A DNA stretch of 64,000 nucleotides, taken from assembly GCA_963677245.1 (NCBI GenBank), contig OY781921.1, positions 3,162,001 through 3,226,000 of the forward strand, given 5' to 3'. This stretch comes from Saccharicrinis sp963677245 (GTDB taxonomy: Bacteria; Bacteroidota; Bacteroidia; Bacteroidales; Marinilabiliaceae). The position numbers were made by a program, and so were the translations under genes. Below are positions 10,231 through 19,259 of this stretch, piece by piece. How positions within the stretch are numbered: the first letter of the stretch is position 1; the number at the start of each line of letters is the position of its first letter. The notes beneath the pieces are model-generated. The model was not told the origin of the DNA. It worked only from the letters and a program-made list of their open reading frames with translations, and searched no databases.

Positions 10231-10737
10231 CTAAAAAAGAACACCCACTGTAATTCCTATTTGCTCAAATGTAGTATCGTATTTAAGCTCGCCAAAGAAC
10301 ATACCTCCAAAGTTAGCACCCGCACCTAGATTTAAACCTATTTCACTTTCAGAATTACTAATTCCTTCTACTTTTGCTGTTCCATTTTTAAGTACTAGAC
10401 CTCCTAAACCATAAATACTAAATGATTCATCACCAGTTAAAATGTAATGTACATCGGCGTTTAACTGCCAAGCACTAAATTTTGCTTCCCAAGAACCGAA
10501 TCCTGGTACAGTTACATCAGCTGAGCTTGGAAGTATAAATGTAAATCCAGGTGCCAATGAAAGCTTGTCATTAAAGGCATAATCTCCACGAATATTTATT
10601 CCGAAACCCATCTTTTCTCCACTTTCATCAATAGCCATTTTAGTACCAAGTGTTAAACCACCACCATACTTAAATTGTGCTACACCTGTAGTAGCCACCA
10701 TAGCCATTACAGCAAATAAAACTAATAGTTTTTTCAT
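10231..10737 (-). CDS. small outer-membrane beta-barrel protein
   Basis: The 168-aa protein has an N-terminal signal peptide (MKKLLVLFAVMAMVATTGVAQ). Alternating hydrophobic/polar strands follow (FKYGGGLTLGTKM, GFGINIRGDYAF, LSLAPGFTFILP, IGLNLGAGANFG), and it ends in a Phe residue (ITVGVLF). This is the pattern of the 8-stranded OmpA/OprF-like porin family domain. No enzymatic role is suggested; such proteins are structural or adhesive. The neighbouring gene at 10833 encodes a similar barrel, so the pair may be related, but each appears to be its own unit. Confidence 0.78.
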   Translation of the reverse strand: MKKLLVLFAVMAMVATTGVAQFKYGGGLTLGTKMAIDESGEKMGFGINIRGDYAFNDKLSLAPGFTFILPSSADVTVPGFGSWEAKFSAWQLNADVHYILTGDESFSIYGLGGLVLKNGTAKVEGISNSESEIGLNLGAGANFGGMFFGELKYDTTFEQIGITVGVLF

Positions 10738-10832
10738 TTTTCTGTTTTTTGTTAAGGTTATAAATGAACTTTTAAAAATTGATATATTAAAAGTATAAAA
10801 AAATCAATAAGTTACAATTGTCTTCTTTTTAT

Positions 10833-11384
10833 TTAAAGATAAATTGATATACCACCTGAAAAACCAACGCCTGATGTTATTAGCTTTAGATCGGTATCAT
10901 CTTCAGAAAACATCCCCACTTGTCCGTACGATAATCCGAAATCAATAGAAATAAAGTTATTGACCAAAACGGCAATACCAGCCCCAAAATCAAATCCTGT
11001 TGCTTTTAGGTCTTCCATTGAACCATATAAAATGTCGGCACCTATAAACGGACGCACATTTGATGAACCAAAAAAGTATCCAGCATACGGCCCTATCATT
11101 GCAGAAGATATACTTTCCCCTTCTGAACTCTCAGTTTCATATTCAAGCATTAAACCTATTGCCAAATTATCTGCAACAAAATATCCAAAGCTTGGAGATA
11201 TATTAAATTGAGATGAAGAAACTTCATCCGATACTTTCTCTCCATCGTATTGAAGATAAGATTTCATGGAGGCATAATTTAAATCAGAAGCTCCGCTTAG
11301 ATGAAAAGTTCCTTGTGAGAATTGTGCAAATGAAGTTGCACTTAATGCTAGCAATAAGATTGCTAGTAAGAATAATTTTTTCAT
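10833..11384 (-). CDS. outer-membrane beta-barrel protein
   Basis: The 183-aa protein starts with a signal peptide (MKKLFLLAILLLALSATSFAQ). It then shows repeated amphipathic strands with glycine and aromatic girdles (ISPSFGYFVADNLAIGLMLEYE, IGPYAGYFFGSSNVRPFIGADILYG, ISIDFGLSYGQVGMF), typical of small outer-membrane barrels. An acidic loop (TESSEGES) would lie outside the cell. It is upstream of the barrel gene at 10231 on the same strand with a 95-bp gap. Function beyond membrane localisation is unknown. Confidence 0.78.
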   Translation of the reverse strand: MKKLFLLAILLLALSATSFAQFSQGTFHLSGASDLNYASMKSYLQYDGEKVSDEVSSSQFNISPSFGYFVADNLAIGLMLEYETESSEGESISSAMIGPYAGYFFGSSNVRPFIGADILYGSMEDLKATGFDFGAGIAVLVNNFISIDFGLSYGQVGMFSEDDTDLKLITSGVGFSGGISIYL

Positions 11385-11503
11385 GTGAATAAAAATTAAA
11401 ACACATGACTACATCAAAGGACTTACGTTTAAGGTTTGGATGAAGGTCATGTTAAAGATTAATAAATTTAATGATGGGCAAATATAAAATTAAATTTACA
11501 GAT

Positions 11504-11532
11504 ACAAAAAAGCCCTTGATACTATCTTATCA
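11504..11532 (-). terminator. Rho-independent terminator of tyrS
   Basis: An 11-bp perfect stem (AGCCCTTGATA / TATCAAGGGCT) with a 6-nt loop is followed on the minus strand by six T residues, 32 bp past the tyrS stop. Confidence 0.85.
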
Positions 11533-11563
11533 AGGGCTTACATTATGTGATAGATGTAATATT

Positions 11564-12856
11564 TTATTCTGCTATGACAACAAAAAAGTTCTTTTTACCT
11601 TTTTGAAATAGCAAATACTTATCGTTTAATAGGTAATCTGCATTTACTATCATTTCCTGATTAGTAATTTTTTCTTTGTTTAAACTAGCACCACCACCTT
11701 TTACTGTTTTACGAGCTTCTCCTTTCGAAGGGAAAACCTGCGTTTTAACAGCCATCAGCTCTAATACATCTATTCCGACTTCTAATTCAGCTTTGGAGAT
11801 GGTAAAAGTAGGTACGCCTTCAAAAACCGATAAGAACGTGTCTTCATCAATCTTTTTTAAGGCATCCATGGTTGATTTACCAAACAATATCTGGCTTGCT
11901 TCTACAGATGCATCGTAAGCTTCTCTGCCATGAATCATTACAGTTACTTCTTCGGCTAATCGCTTTTGAAGCGCTCGTGCATGAGGCGCTTCGGCATGTT
12001 CCTTTACCAAACTCTCCACCTCTTCCTGAGATAAAAGCGTAAATATTTTAATGTACTTCTCTGCATCAGCATCAGAAGTATTTAGCCAGAATTGGTAAAA
12101 CTTGTAAGGACTGGTTCTTTTAGGATCTAACCAAACATTACCCGATTCCGTTTTTCCGAATTTACCTCCATCGGCTTTGGTAATTAATGGGCAGGTCATG
12201 GCAAAGGCTTCGCCACCTAACTTTCTTCTGATTAATTCTGTTCCTGTGGTAATATTTCCCCACTGATCGGAACCTCCCATTTGCAATTTACAGTTATGAG
12301 CTTGGTATAAGTGGAAAAAGTCTGTTCCCTGCACTAGCTGGTAAGTAAACTCTGTAAATGACAGTCCTGAATTTCCGTCACCGCTAATTCGCTTTTTAAC
12401 CGAATCCTTAGCCATCATATAGTTTACAGTAAGATGCTTACCAATATCGCGAATAAACTCCAGGAAAGAGAATTCTTTCATCCAGTCGTAGTTATTCACC
12501 ATTAAGGCCTCGTTTTTCTCGCCACTCGAAAAATCTAAGAATTTACTCAACTGGTTTTTCAGGCAATCCTGATTATGACGCAGAGTTTCTTCATCCAGCA
12601 AATTACGTTCTGCCGATTTCCCTGAAGGATCACCAATCATTCCGGTTGCTCCACCTACTAAAACAATAGGTCTATGTCCGGCTACCTGAAGGTGTTTAAG
12701 CATCATTACAGATACCAGGTGTCCAATATGTAGTGAGTCAGCCGTAGGATCGATTCCTACATAGGCTGTGGTCATTTCTTTTTGTAATTGTTCTTCGGTT
12801 CCCGGCATCATATCGTGAATCATGCCACGCCATTTCAATTCCTCAACAAAATTCAT
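11564..12856 (-). CDS. tyrS: tyrosyl-tRNA synthetase
   Basis: Full-length TyrS of 430 aa. The class I HIGH motif is seen in DPTADSLHIGHLVS (around residue 45) and the KMSKS-equivalent is KFGKTES (around 235). GGSDQWGNITTGTELIRR and YQLVQGTDF are specific for tyrosine enzymes. The C-terminal part (KTVKGGGASLNKEKI...) is the S4 RNA-binding domain. It charges tRNA-Tyr in the cytosol. A -7 element (TATCTTTG) lies 44 bp upstream, and a strong terminator follows, so it is probably a single-gene unit. Confidence 0.97.
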   Translation of the reverse strand: MNFVEELKWRGMIHDMMPGTEEQLQKEMTTAYVGIDPTADSLHIGHLVSVMMLKHLQVAGHRPIVLVGGATGMIGDPSGKSAERNLLDEETLRHNQDCLKNQLSKFLDFSSGEKNEALMVNNYDWMKEFSFLEFIRDIGKHLTVNYMMAKDSVKKRISGDGNSGLSFTEFTYQLVQGTDFFHLYQAHNCKLQMGGSDQWGNITTGTELIRRKLGGEAFAMTCPLITKADGGKFGKTESGNVWLDPKRTSPYKFYQFWLNTSDADAEKYIKIFTLLSQEEVESLVKEHAEAPHARALQKRLAEEVTVMIHGREAYDASVEASQILFGKSTMDALKKIDEDTFLSVFEGVPTFTISKAELEVGIDVLELMAVKTQVFPSKGEARKTVKGGGASLNKEKITNQEMIVNADYLLNDKYLLFQKGKKNFFVVIAE

Positions 12857-12899
12857 GGTTTTATAATTGAATGTTTTATAAGCTTTTTTAATGAGATGC

Positions 12900-12907
12900 C
12901 AAAGATA
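12900..12907 (-). promoter_or_regulatory. -7 element of the tyrS promoter
   Basis: Read on the minus strand this is TATCTTTG, a full match to TAnnTTTG, 44 bp from the tyrS ATG. No TTG is found at 19-bp spacing, so the -33 half is weak. Confidence 0.5.
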
Positions 12908-12929
12908 ACAAATATCGGCAAACAGATTG

Positions 12930-12991
12930 CAGTGATCATTGATCAGTTAACAGCCATCAGTGAACAGTGATCAGATTGTCACTATTAACTG
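12930..12991. repeat. short CAGTGATCA-type word repeats
   Basis: Between tyrS and the GT117 gene the word (CA)GTGATCA recurs together with near copies (TTGATCAGTTAACAG, CATCAGTGAACAGTGATCAG, TCACTATTAACTG), some inverted. It is a small low-complexity patch of unknown role. Confidence 0.5.
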
Positions 12992-12994
12992 AAA

Positions 12995-15874
12995 TTACCT
13001 AATGATAGATTGAATTAAAGCTACCACAGCCATTTCATTGTTTTCTGCAGCTACTTTCTCAAGCTTTTCAATATACTTCATCTCTTCTTTGGCGTAAGCC
13101 AGCATGTTTTGCCCCAGATATTTTTTCGACTCCATATAATATTGAAAGTTCTGCAAGGATGCGTAGCTTGTTTTTTCTAAATAACGCTGTGCTTTATCTT
13201 TTAAACCACATGCATACAAAACATTAATCCAATGAATATCCTTCCTGTGAGATGAATAATTTACCTGCATGCTAACAGGGTAAAAACGATTAACTACATC
13301 AACAGCCTTATCTGTATATCCTTCATCAAGTAATTGTTGAACGAGATTAATGGTAGCACCATGTAAATCCGAAATCAATAAAGAGTGCATACAAGTCTCA
13401 TCCCACCAGCTCTTTTCTGGTACATTCATATTTATCTTTTCGGTAAACAAACGATACAACTCTAATACATCTGCTTTGCGCTGTTCAATGTTTAGACGGG
13501 AAACGATACCATAATCCTGTGCATACTGATTAAAACCTAAAGTAGCATGCGAAGGTGTTCCGTTCGTAAAGTATATTGATCTTTCTTTATAGTTAGAGGC
13601 GATAATATCAAGCAAAGATATTTCACCTTTCATTACATAGTTTTTGTGCAATTGGATGGCTACTTTGTCAGTCAGTCTTAATTTAGCTGCTGGCAGGAAA
13701 TCCAGTCTCTGGTTGTTGCGAGTAGTCAACTGGTTTTGAGAAGAAGTGTCTCCCACAATCTGTAAGCCTTTGTAAATATCCAAAGCTTCCGCAGAATGAT
13801 TTACAACCGCTGCGTAGTCCATATCGCCACTTTTATACCGATCCATAGGAATTGTGAACTTTAATGGCAAAGTTCCTTGTTGAGCCATGCCTTGCTGTTG
13901 CACATACCAATCGGCCGAAAGCAAGCCCACATTGATTACACGGACATCCTTCCTTATTTCTTCAACCTCCTGCAAATACCATAAGGGGTAGGTATCATTA
14001 TCACCATAAGTAAATAAAATAGCATTGGGTGCACAACTATTTAAATAAGCCATGGCCATATCCCGAGCCAGCGTTCGATCTTTTCGGTTATGATCGTTAA
14101 AGTTATTACCCAACATTAAAACGGGCAGGGCCAGTAATAAAAGCAGTGCAACCAAGTAATTGGTCAATGTGGATTTAGAATGGTGTTGCAAACCCTTGAG
14201 TATAGACCAAACTCCCCAGGCCACGAACATGCAGAAAGCATAAAAACTACCCACAAAAACATAATCTCTTTCGCGGGGTTCTGCAGGTGGCTGATTTAAA
14301 TAAAAGGCAATTAATGGTCCTGCCAGAATAAACAAAGCACTGATTCGGATGAGCAAATCCCATTCTTTTGCCCAAATCAAATACAGAATCCCTAACAACC
14401 CTATTAACAAAGGAATCAGAAAATACTTGTTTCTGGCTCTGCTTGTTAATTCGTTGGTATGCCGAACTTTTCTGCTACCCAAACTATTTTGATCGATAAA
14501 GAAATATCCTGTCTTGAAATTACCGTTTAAAAAATCACCTTGGCCCTGAATATCGTTTTGCCTTCCGGCAAAGTTCCACATAAAATAACGGAAATACATA
14601 TGTCCCAACTGGTATCTAAACAGAAAACTCAATTGATGAAAAAAAGTAGGCTTCTCGCCTTTTTCTAAATCGCTCCAGTAATAATAACCATTTACATGAC
14701 GATCCTGTCCGCTGTACATTCGCTGCAACACACTCTTGTCTTTAGCATGATAAGTTACTTTACCATTAGCTGCATATTTCTCATATTTATTTTGACTATT
14801 AAGTCGGTATGAATAGGTCGATTCTATATCTTTTCGTTTGGCACCAAACCAGGCTCCGTAAATCAAAGGACGCTGTCCGTATTGCTCCCGGTTTAAAAAT
14901 GATTCCAATGAAAAAACCGTAGTAGGCTGATTTAAATTAATAGACGGATAAGCCTGTGAACGGATTATCACCAAAGCATAAGTACTTAATCCCATAAAAA
15001 AGAAAAAACCGGCCAGGCAACAAGCATGTACCAAAGCGTTTTTCTTGCAACTCAGATATATTCCCAATCCCAATCCTGAAAACAACAGCAGAAAAAAAGC
15101 AATCAATCCACTATGAACCGGCATGTTTATCTTATTCACTAAAAGCAACTCCAGATACTTCGCAATCCATAATCCATGTTGAATGACAAACCACTGAATA
15201 AGTACCAGCAAGCCAAAGCCAATAAGTAAACCCCATAGTTGCTTTAGCTTTTTGTGAGGATAAAGGGTATTATAAACCACACTTACTATCACCGGAATAC
15301 ACAATAGGTTTAAAAGATGCACACCTACCGAAAGTCCCATCATTAAAGCAATGAGTAATAAATATCGGTTGGCTTCTTTTTTAGGATAGGTGTACTCCCA
15401 TTGAAGAACAGCCCATATGGTGAATGCTGTAAAAAAGATAGATAAAGCATATACCTCGGCCTCGACTGCTGAAAACCAAAAGCTATCGGTAAAAGCGAAC
15501 GTTAATGCTCCTAGTCCTGCAGCCAATAGGTGCATATTGGATAATCGACCCGAACGCTTTAATAATAGTAATACGGTGCTTTTATATAGCAACAATACCG
15601 TAAAAGCCGAAGCCAGTGCAGAAAGCAGGTTAACGCTCCAGGCTACTTTATGAGCCGGAACAAACAGCGCAAAAAAACGAGCCAGAATAAGATAAAACGG
15701 CGCTCCCGGAGCATGACCCACTTCGAGTTTGTGGGCACAAGCAATAAATTCGCCGCAGTCCCAAAAATTAACAGTTGGCGACAAGGTCAAAAGGTACACA
15801 GATAAGCTGCCGATAAATAACAAAACCGCAATCAGGTTTTGAAGGCTTATATTTAAACAGGCTATTTTTTTCAC
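12995..15874 (-). CDS. DUF2723 / GT117-family membrane protein, short form
   Basis: The 959-aa protein is a paralog of the one at 1625-4993. It has the same landmarks: TVNFWDCGEFIACAHKLEVGHAPGAP near the N-terminus, NREQYGQRPLIYG, MWNFAGRQNDIQGQGDF and PPAEPRERDYVFVGSFYAF. About twelve hydrophobic segments fill the first 600 residues. A soluble part follows, but its C-terminal helical region is shorter than in the paralog. The expected role is sugar transfer to proteins at the outer face of the inner membrane; this is family-level inference. It appears to be transcribed alone, facing away from the tRNA-Gln locus. Confidence 0.85.
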   Translation of the reverse strand: MKKIACLNISLQNLIAVLLFIGSLSVYLLTLSPTVNFWDCGEFIACAHKLEVGHAPGAPFYLILARFFALFVPAHKVAWSVNLLSALASAFTVLLLYKSTVLLLLKRSGRLSNMHLLAAGLGALTFAFTDSFWFSAVEAEVYALSIFFTAFTIWAVLQWEYTYPKKEANRYLLLIALMMGLSVGVHLLNLLCIPVIVSVVYNTLYPHKKLKQLWGLLIGFGLLVLIQWFVIQHGLWIAKYLELLLVNKINMPVHSGLIAFFLLLFSGLGLGIYLSCKKNALVHACCLAGFFFFMGLSTYALVIIRSQAYPSINLNQPTTVFSLESFLNREQYGQRPLIYGAWFGAKRKDIESTYSYRLNSQNKYEKYAANGKVTYHAKDKSVLQRMYSGQDRHVNGYYYWSDLEKGEKPTFFHQLSFLFRYQLGHMYFRYFMWNFAGRQNDIQGQGDFLNGNFKTGYFFIDQNSLGSRKVRHTNELTSRARNKYFLIPLLIGLLGILYLIWAKEWDLLIRISALFILAGPLIAFYLNQPPAEPRERDYVFVGSFYAFCMFVAWGVWSILKGLQHHSKSTLTNYLVALLLLLALPVLMLGNNFNDHNRKDRTLARDMAMAYLNSCAPNAILFTYGDNDTYPLWYLQEVEEIRKDVRVINVGLLSADWYVQQQGMAQQGTLPLKFTIPMDRYKSGDMDYAAVVNHSAEALDIYKGLQIVGDTSSQNQLTTRNNQRLDFLPAAKLRLTDKVAIQLHKNYVMKGEISLLDIIASNYKERSIYFTNGTPSHATLGFNQYAQDYGIVSRLNIEQRKADVLELYRLFTEKINMNVPEKSWWDETCMHSLLISDLHGATINLVQQLLDEGYTDKAVDVVNRFYPVSMQVNYSSHRKDIHWINVLYACGLKDKAQRYLEKTSYASLQNFQYYMESKKYLGQNMLAYAKEEMKYIEKLEKVAAENNEMAVVALIQSIIR

Positions 15875-16150
15875 GAAGCAAATATTAATGTTGTGTGCGA
15901 AACGGAATCTATTTTAGCCGAAAATGATACTACTTTTTACATCCGTTTCTGAAAATAAGAATGAGCTTAAGAACAATTATACCTTTTTTACCTTGAAATG
16001 ACCTTTAATTGACCATTATTTTTTATGATTCTTATAAAATGAAAAACTTTTGTTTTTCACCTAAAGGCCGTAAAACAAAGGGACACAACAAGGTAATATC
16101 CTATACAAAAACAGAGATTGAATTATTCTTTGAAAAAAATGAAAAAAAAT
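15875..16150. other. intergenic region upstream of tRNA-Gln and the GT117 gene
   Basis: AT-rich spacer between divergently read units. A short frame with ATG at 16009 covers part of it but has no recognisable protein features and runs into the tRNA promoter. I see nothing else here. Confidence 0.5.
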
Positions 16151-16180
16151 TTGCGCGTAAGGAAAAAAGCTGTACTTTTG
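16151..16180 (+). promoter_or_regulatory. promoter of tRNA-Gln
   Basis: TTG at 16151-16153, a 19-bp spacer, then TACTTTTG at 16173-16180. This is an exact fit to the Bacteroidota primary-sigma consensus, 30 bp upstream of the tRNA. Confidence 0.85.
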
Positions 16181-16210
16181 CATCGCTTTCAAAACGAAAG
16201 ACATGAGGAT

Positions 16211-16283
16211 TGTCCCATGGTGTAATTGGCAACACGTCTGATTTTGGTTCAGAAGAGTCCAGGTTCGAGCCCTGGTGGGACAA
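16211..16283 (+). tRNA. tRNA-Gln (anticodon TTG)
   Basis: The 73-nt sequence folds as a cloverleaf. The acceptor TGTCCCA pairs with TGGGACA, the D stem is GTGT/ACAC, and the anticodon stem TCTGA/TCAGA encloses loop TTTTGGT with anticodon TTG. The T stem CCAGG/CCTGG has loop TTCGAGC. The CCA end is not encoded. It has its own promoter and terminator. Confidence 0.97.
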
Positions 16284-16286
16284 CAG

Positions 16287-16322
16287 AAAAAAGCTTGAAA
16301 TCTTACGATTTCAAGCTTTTTT
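16287..16322 (+). terminator. terminator of tRNA-Gln
   Basis: A long stem (AAAAAGCTTGAAATC with GATTTCAAGCTTTTT, loop TTAC) ends in a T run just after the tRNA. Confidence 0.9.
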
Positions 16323-16418
16323 GTTTTATGACATTCTGCTGCCATTTTTGTAAGCAAACTCTTGAAAACTACAAACTGTTTACTGACAACTGTTCTATAC
16401 TTACTAAGTAATACCAAC

Positions 16419-16449
16419 TAAAAAGAGCCATTCTTAAGAACAGCTCTTT
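16419..16449 (-). terminator. terminator of the DUF6261-type gene
   Basis: On the minus strand AAAGAGC/GCTCTTT encloses a palindromic loop (TTCTTAAGAA) and runs into five T residues, 36 bp past the stop at 16485. Confidence 0.7.
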
Positions 16450-16484
16450 GTATGCTTTATAAAACCCTGTGGTTAAACATTTGG

Positions 16485-17272
16485 TTAAGATTGTAATTCA
16501 GTATCGGACTCCGAAGTGATATCGCCGGCATTGAGCAGTTCCTCATCCTCCTCTTCTTCACTATCATCGCGCTTGGATATTCTAATACTCAGCACTCTTT
16601 CGTACTCCTGAATTAAACCATTGATGGCATGCACTACATAGCTATAATCCTCTGTAGGTTCAATGGTGGCATAGGCCGAAATATACTGAAGCAGCTTATT
16701 AAAGCGGGTAATAATTTCTTTGCGTAATTCAGCAATTTTAATATTTGCGTATTGCTCCTGAGCTGTCGCTCTTTCTATATACTTGTTGTTAAACAATACA
16801 TTTTGTTCTTCAAGGTAGCTAGCCCATTCGTTCAGGTTAAGCTTTTGCAATGCTGCCTGCGAAGCCTCATCCTTTTTCCATTTGCTTAAGATATCCTCTA
16901 AAGCATTGGTTTCGTGCTGATAACCATAGCGGGCAATATTGCCATCATATAAATTAATGGTTTCCAATAGTTTATCAGCAGCTTTTACCACTTCCTCATC
17001 ATAGTGTTGCCTTAAGGAATCCAGATTCATAATAATACCACTGATGGCTTTATCCCTACAGCCATCAATTTCGGCAATTACCTTAGTTAAATCGCTAGCC
17101 TGATTTTTCTTATGCGCAGCATTCATTAAATCAACCGAAGCTTTAAGCTCGTTGTATTGCGCTTCTACTTTAAGATAAGGGGATCTTTCTGCGATAGTAT
17201 TTGCAGTACATTGTTAAAGAACTGAAGAAACTCGTTATTTCTAAAACTTTTTAAATGAATAGAAGTAAACAT
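16485..17272 (-). pseudogene. DUF6261-type protein gene with a one-base frameshift
   Basis: The continuous frame from 17126 gives 213 aa, but the coding sequence clearly extends further. A second frame starts at ATG 17272 (MFTSIHLKSFRNNEFLQFFN...LSQKDP) and meets the main frame (YLKVEAQYNELKASVDL) at a GGGG run at 17179-17182. The full span of 788 nt is one base short of 263 codons, so one lost C (minus strand) explains it. The protein is helical, with an acidic tail (DDSEEEEDEELL). It resembles the Bacteroidota DUF6261 family, whose function is unknown; the family name is from memory. Either a real inactivation or a sequencing error in the homopolymer is possible. Confidence 0.65.
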
Positions 17273-17345
17273 TTTAAATACATTTAGGGGGTTTTACAAA
17301 GCCTATCTAAATTAAACATATTATTTAACTTTTCAAATATTTTTT

Positions 17346-17604
17346 TGCTCAGGAATTAGCTTCAGGTAAGCCTGCGATTAAACATTCCCGGTCAGTATTA
17401 CCTATAAGTTGGCCTACTGTTAACTTTCCCCAATGAATATTGCCCATCAGTTAGCCTGCGTACTACCATTCCTAATCTGGATTGCCTCCAGGTAAGTTGC
17501 TACAAGACATTCTTTATTTAGAATGCCTAATAGCAGGACTGCAAATAGCCAATACTACGCAGGAATGGTTAATTGCATGTGAGATTATAGCCTATACCGA
17601 CAAA
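17346..17604. repeat. degenerate 42-bp (14-codon) repeats in two opposed orientations
   Basis: Units beginning GAATG or GGAAAG occur on the minus strand with 5' ends at 17512, 17471, 17429 and 17387 (spacing 41, 42, 42). They also occur on the plus strand at 17521 and 17563 (spacing 42). The two arrays diverge from an 8-bp centre (CATTC TTTATTTA GAATG). Translated, units read ECLIAGLPEANS, GKLTVGQLIGNTDR, ECLVATYLEAIQIR (minus) and ECLIAGLQIANTTQ, EWLIACEIIAYTDK (plus), so a 14-residue protein repeat seems to underlie them. The minus copies contain stops (TAG, TAA). A TTG-started plus frame to 17769 exists but is not convincing as a gene. Confidence 0.7.
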
Positions 17605-17862
17605 AGACACGTGAAGGTTTACCATCTTAAAACCAATATTTACAAGGGAAGTCAGGTTGTTTGTGTGTTTTTTGGCCATCTGCACAGAAATCAAGTAGAT
17701 TTCATTATTAAAACCTACTATTCTCATCCTGTTTTCAACATTTACTTAGCAAAAAATAATATGGAATAATATTTTATGATTAGTATATTGCATACAGAAA
17801 TCTAATGGAATTTATTGTCATTCCGTTGAAAAAAGATCATTTAACACATTTTTAATTAGAAT

Positions 17863-19206
17863 ATGAATTGGAATATATTACTAAATTCAGATAGATTAAG
17901 AGAATCTAAAAGAGAAAAAAGTAACGACCCTAGAAATGAATTCGAAAGTGATTTTGGTAGGGTCATATTTAGTCCTGCTATAAGACGTATGCATGATAAA
18001 ACACAAGTTCAACCATTAACATCTGATGACAATATTCACTCGCGCCTAACTCATTCTATGGAAGTAATGGCTATCGGATATTCCTTAGGAATTAAGTTAC
18101 TTGAAGATGATTCTTTTATGGAAAAATCATCATTAAATAAAGACCAATTATTAAGACAAATTCCTATTATTCTTAAAAATGTTTGTTTGGTACATGACAT
18201 AGGTAATCCTCCTTTTGGCCATTTTGGAGAAGAAGTTATCCAGAATTACTTTAAAAAATATTTCAAGGATAATACTCTAGATTTAAAACCTATACAACAA
18301 GAAGATTTTACAAAATTTGATGGCAATGCGCAAGGTTTTCGCGTTTTAACAAAACTTCAAGTACTAGATGACCAATATGGCCTAAACTTGACTTATGCAA
18401 CATTAGCTTCATATTTAAAATATCCTAATACAAAAGAAATAGACAAAACGAACCTTTGTACTAAAAAAAGAGGAGTTTATCAATCTGAAGAAGAATACTT
18501 AAATACTATCTCTAATGGATGTGGTTTGTTGATCAAGAAAAACAAACACATTCGACATCCATTGGCTTTTCTTATGGAGGCTGCAGATTCAATTTGTTAC
18601 TTAGTTATGGATATCGAGGATGGTTTTAATAAAGATTGGTACGATTTTGACTTTATAAAAGAATACCTTATCGAAATCGAAGCTTTAAGTTCCATTATTA
18701 AACATGCTGATTCAAAAACAAGTAGCGTAAATAAAATGGTTACTCTTCGACGAGAGTTAATTTCATACTTAGTTAGTCTTGCTACGTCAAATTTTGTAAA
18801 CAACTATGAATCAATCACACAAGGCAATTACAATAAAGAATTAATAGACGACGACAAGCATTTAGTCTCAAAAACCTTACAAAGCTTTACCAATGATTAT
18901 ATTTTTACAAGAAAAGAAATAAGGTTCCTTGAATTAACAGGCGATTCCGTTATTTCTGGTTTGCTTGATTATTACACTGAATTTTTATTTCATGACAACA
19001 AGCAATATAGAGAAAGAGCTATTGGTCTAATTTCAAGAAGTATTATCAAGGCAGCAAATTTGGAAAATAATTTAGCTGAAAATAGTCATTTTGATAATCT
19101 ACCCGCATACTACAAACTTAGAGTTATTGTTGACTTTATTTCTGGAATGACTGATCAATACGCATTAAATCACTTTCAGAAACTAAGTGGTCAAAAAATA
19201 TTGTAA
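17863..19206 (+). CDS. dGTPase-like deoxynucleotide triphosphohydrolase, accessory copy
   Basis: The 447-aa protein belongs to the HD-domain dGTPase family, which splits dNTPs into deoxynucleoside and triphosphate. It shows RRMHDKTQVQPL, RLTHSMEV with His64, VHDIGNPPFGHFGEE with His111/Asp112, and EAADSICYLVMDIEDG for the last metal ligand, so catalysis looks intact. It aligns end to end with the core-type copy at 24365-25705 but is clearly diverged (GYSLG for GRSLG, many insertions). Its DNA is visibly richer in A+T than neighbouring core genes, which suggests horizontal transfer. A nucleotidyltransferase gene follows after 53 bp. Phage defence by dNTP depletion is known for dGTPases; that role here is inference. 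Confidence 0.85.
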   Translation: MNWNILLNSDRLRESKREKSNDPRNEFESDFGRVIFSPAIRRMHDKTQVQPLTSDDNIHSRLTHSMEVMAIGYSLGIKLLEDDSFMEKSSLNKDQLLRQIPIILKNVCLVHDIGNPPFGHFGEEVIQNYFKKYFKDNTLDLKPIQQEDFTKFDGNAQGFRVLTKLQVLDDQYGLNLTYATLASYLKYPNTKEIDKTNLCTKKRGVYQSEEEYLNTISNGCGLLIKKNKHIRHPLAFLMEAADSICYLVMDIEDGFNKDWYDFDFIKEYLIEIEALSSIIKHADSKTSSVNKMVTLRRELISYLVSLATSNFVNNYESITQGNYNKELIDDDKHLVSKTLQSFTNDYIFTRKEIRFLELTGDSVISGLLDYYTEFLFHDNKQYRERAIGLISRSIIKAANLENNLAENSHFDNLPAYYKLRVIVDFISGMTDQYALNHFQKLSGQKIL

Positions 19207-19259
19207 TGTAGTTTGTCAATTGCTTTTTTTAGATGTAATTTGTAAAAAAATAATACTTA

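Noticed and set aside
16009..16206. 65-codon frame ahead of tRNA-Gln
   Set aside because: It covers the consensus tRNA promoter and its composition is Lys/Phe-rich low complexity.
17482..17769. A 95-codon plus frame over the 42-bp repeats
   Set aside because: It needs a TTG start, has no recognised fold and overlaps repeat units that also occur on the other strand; treated as repeat remnant.
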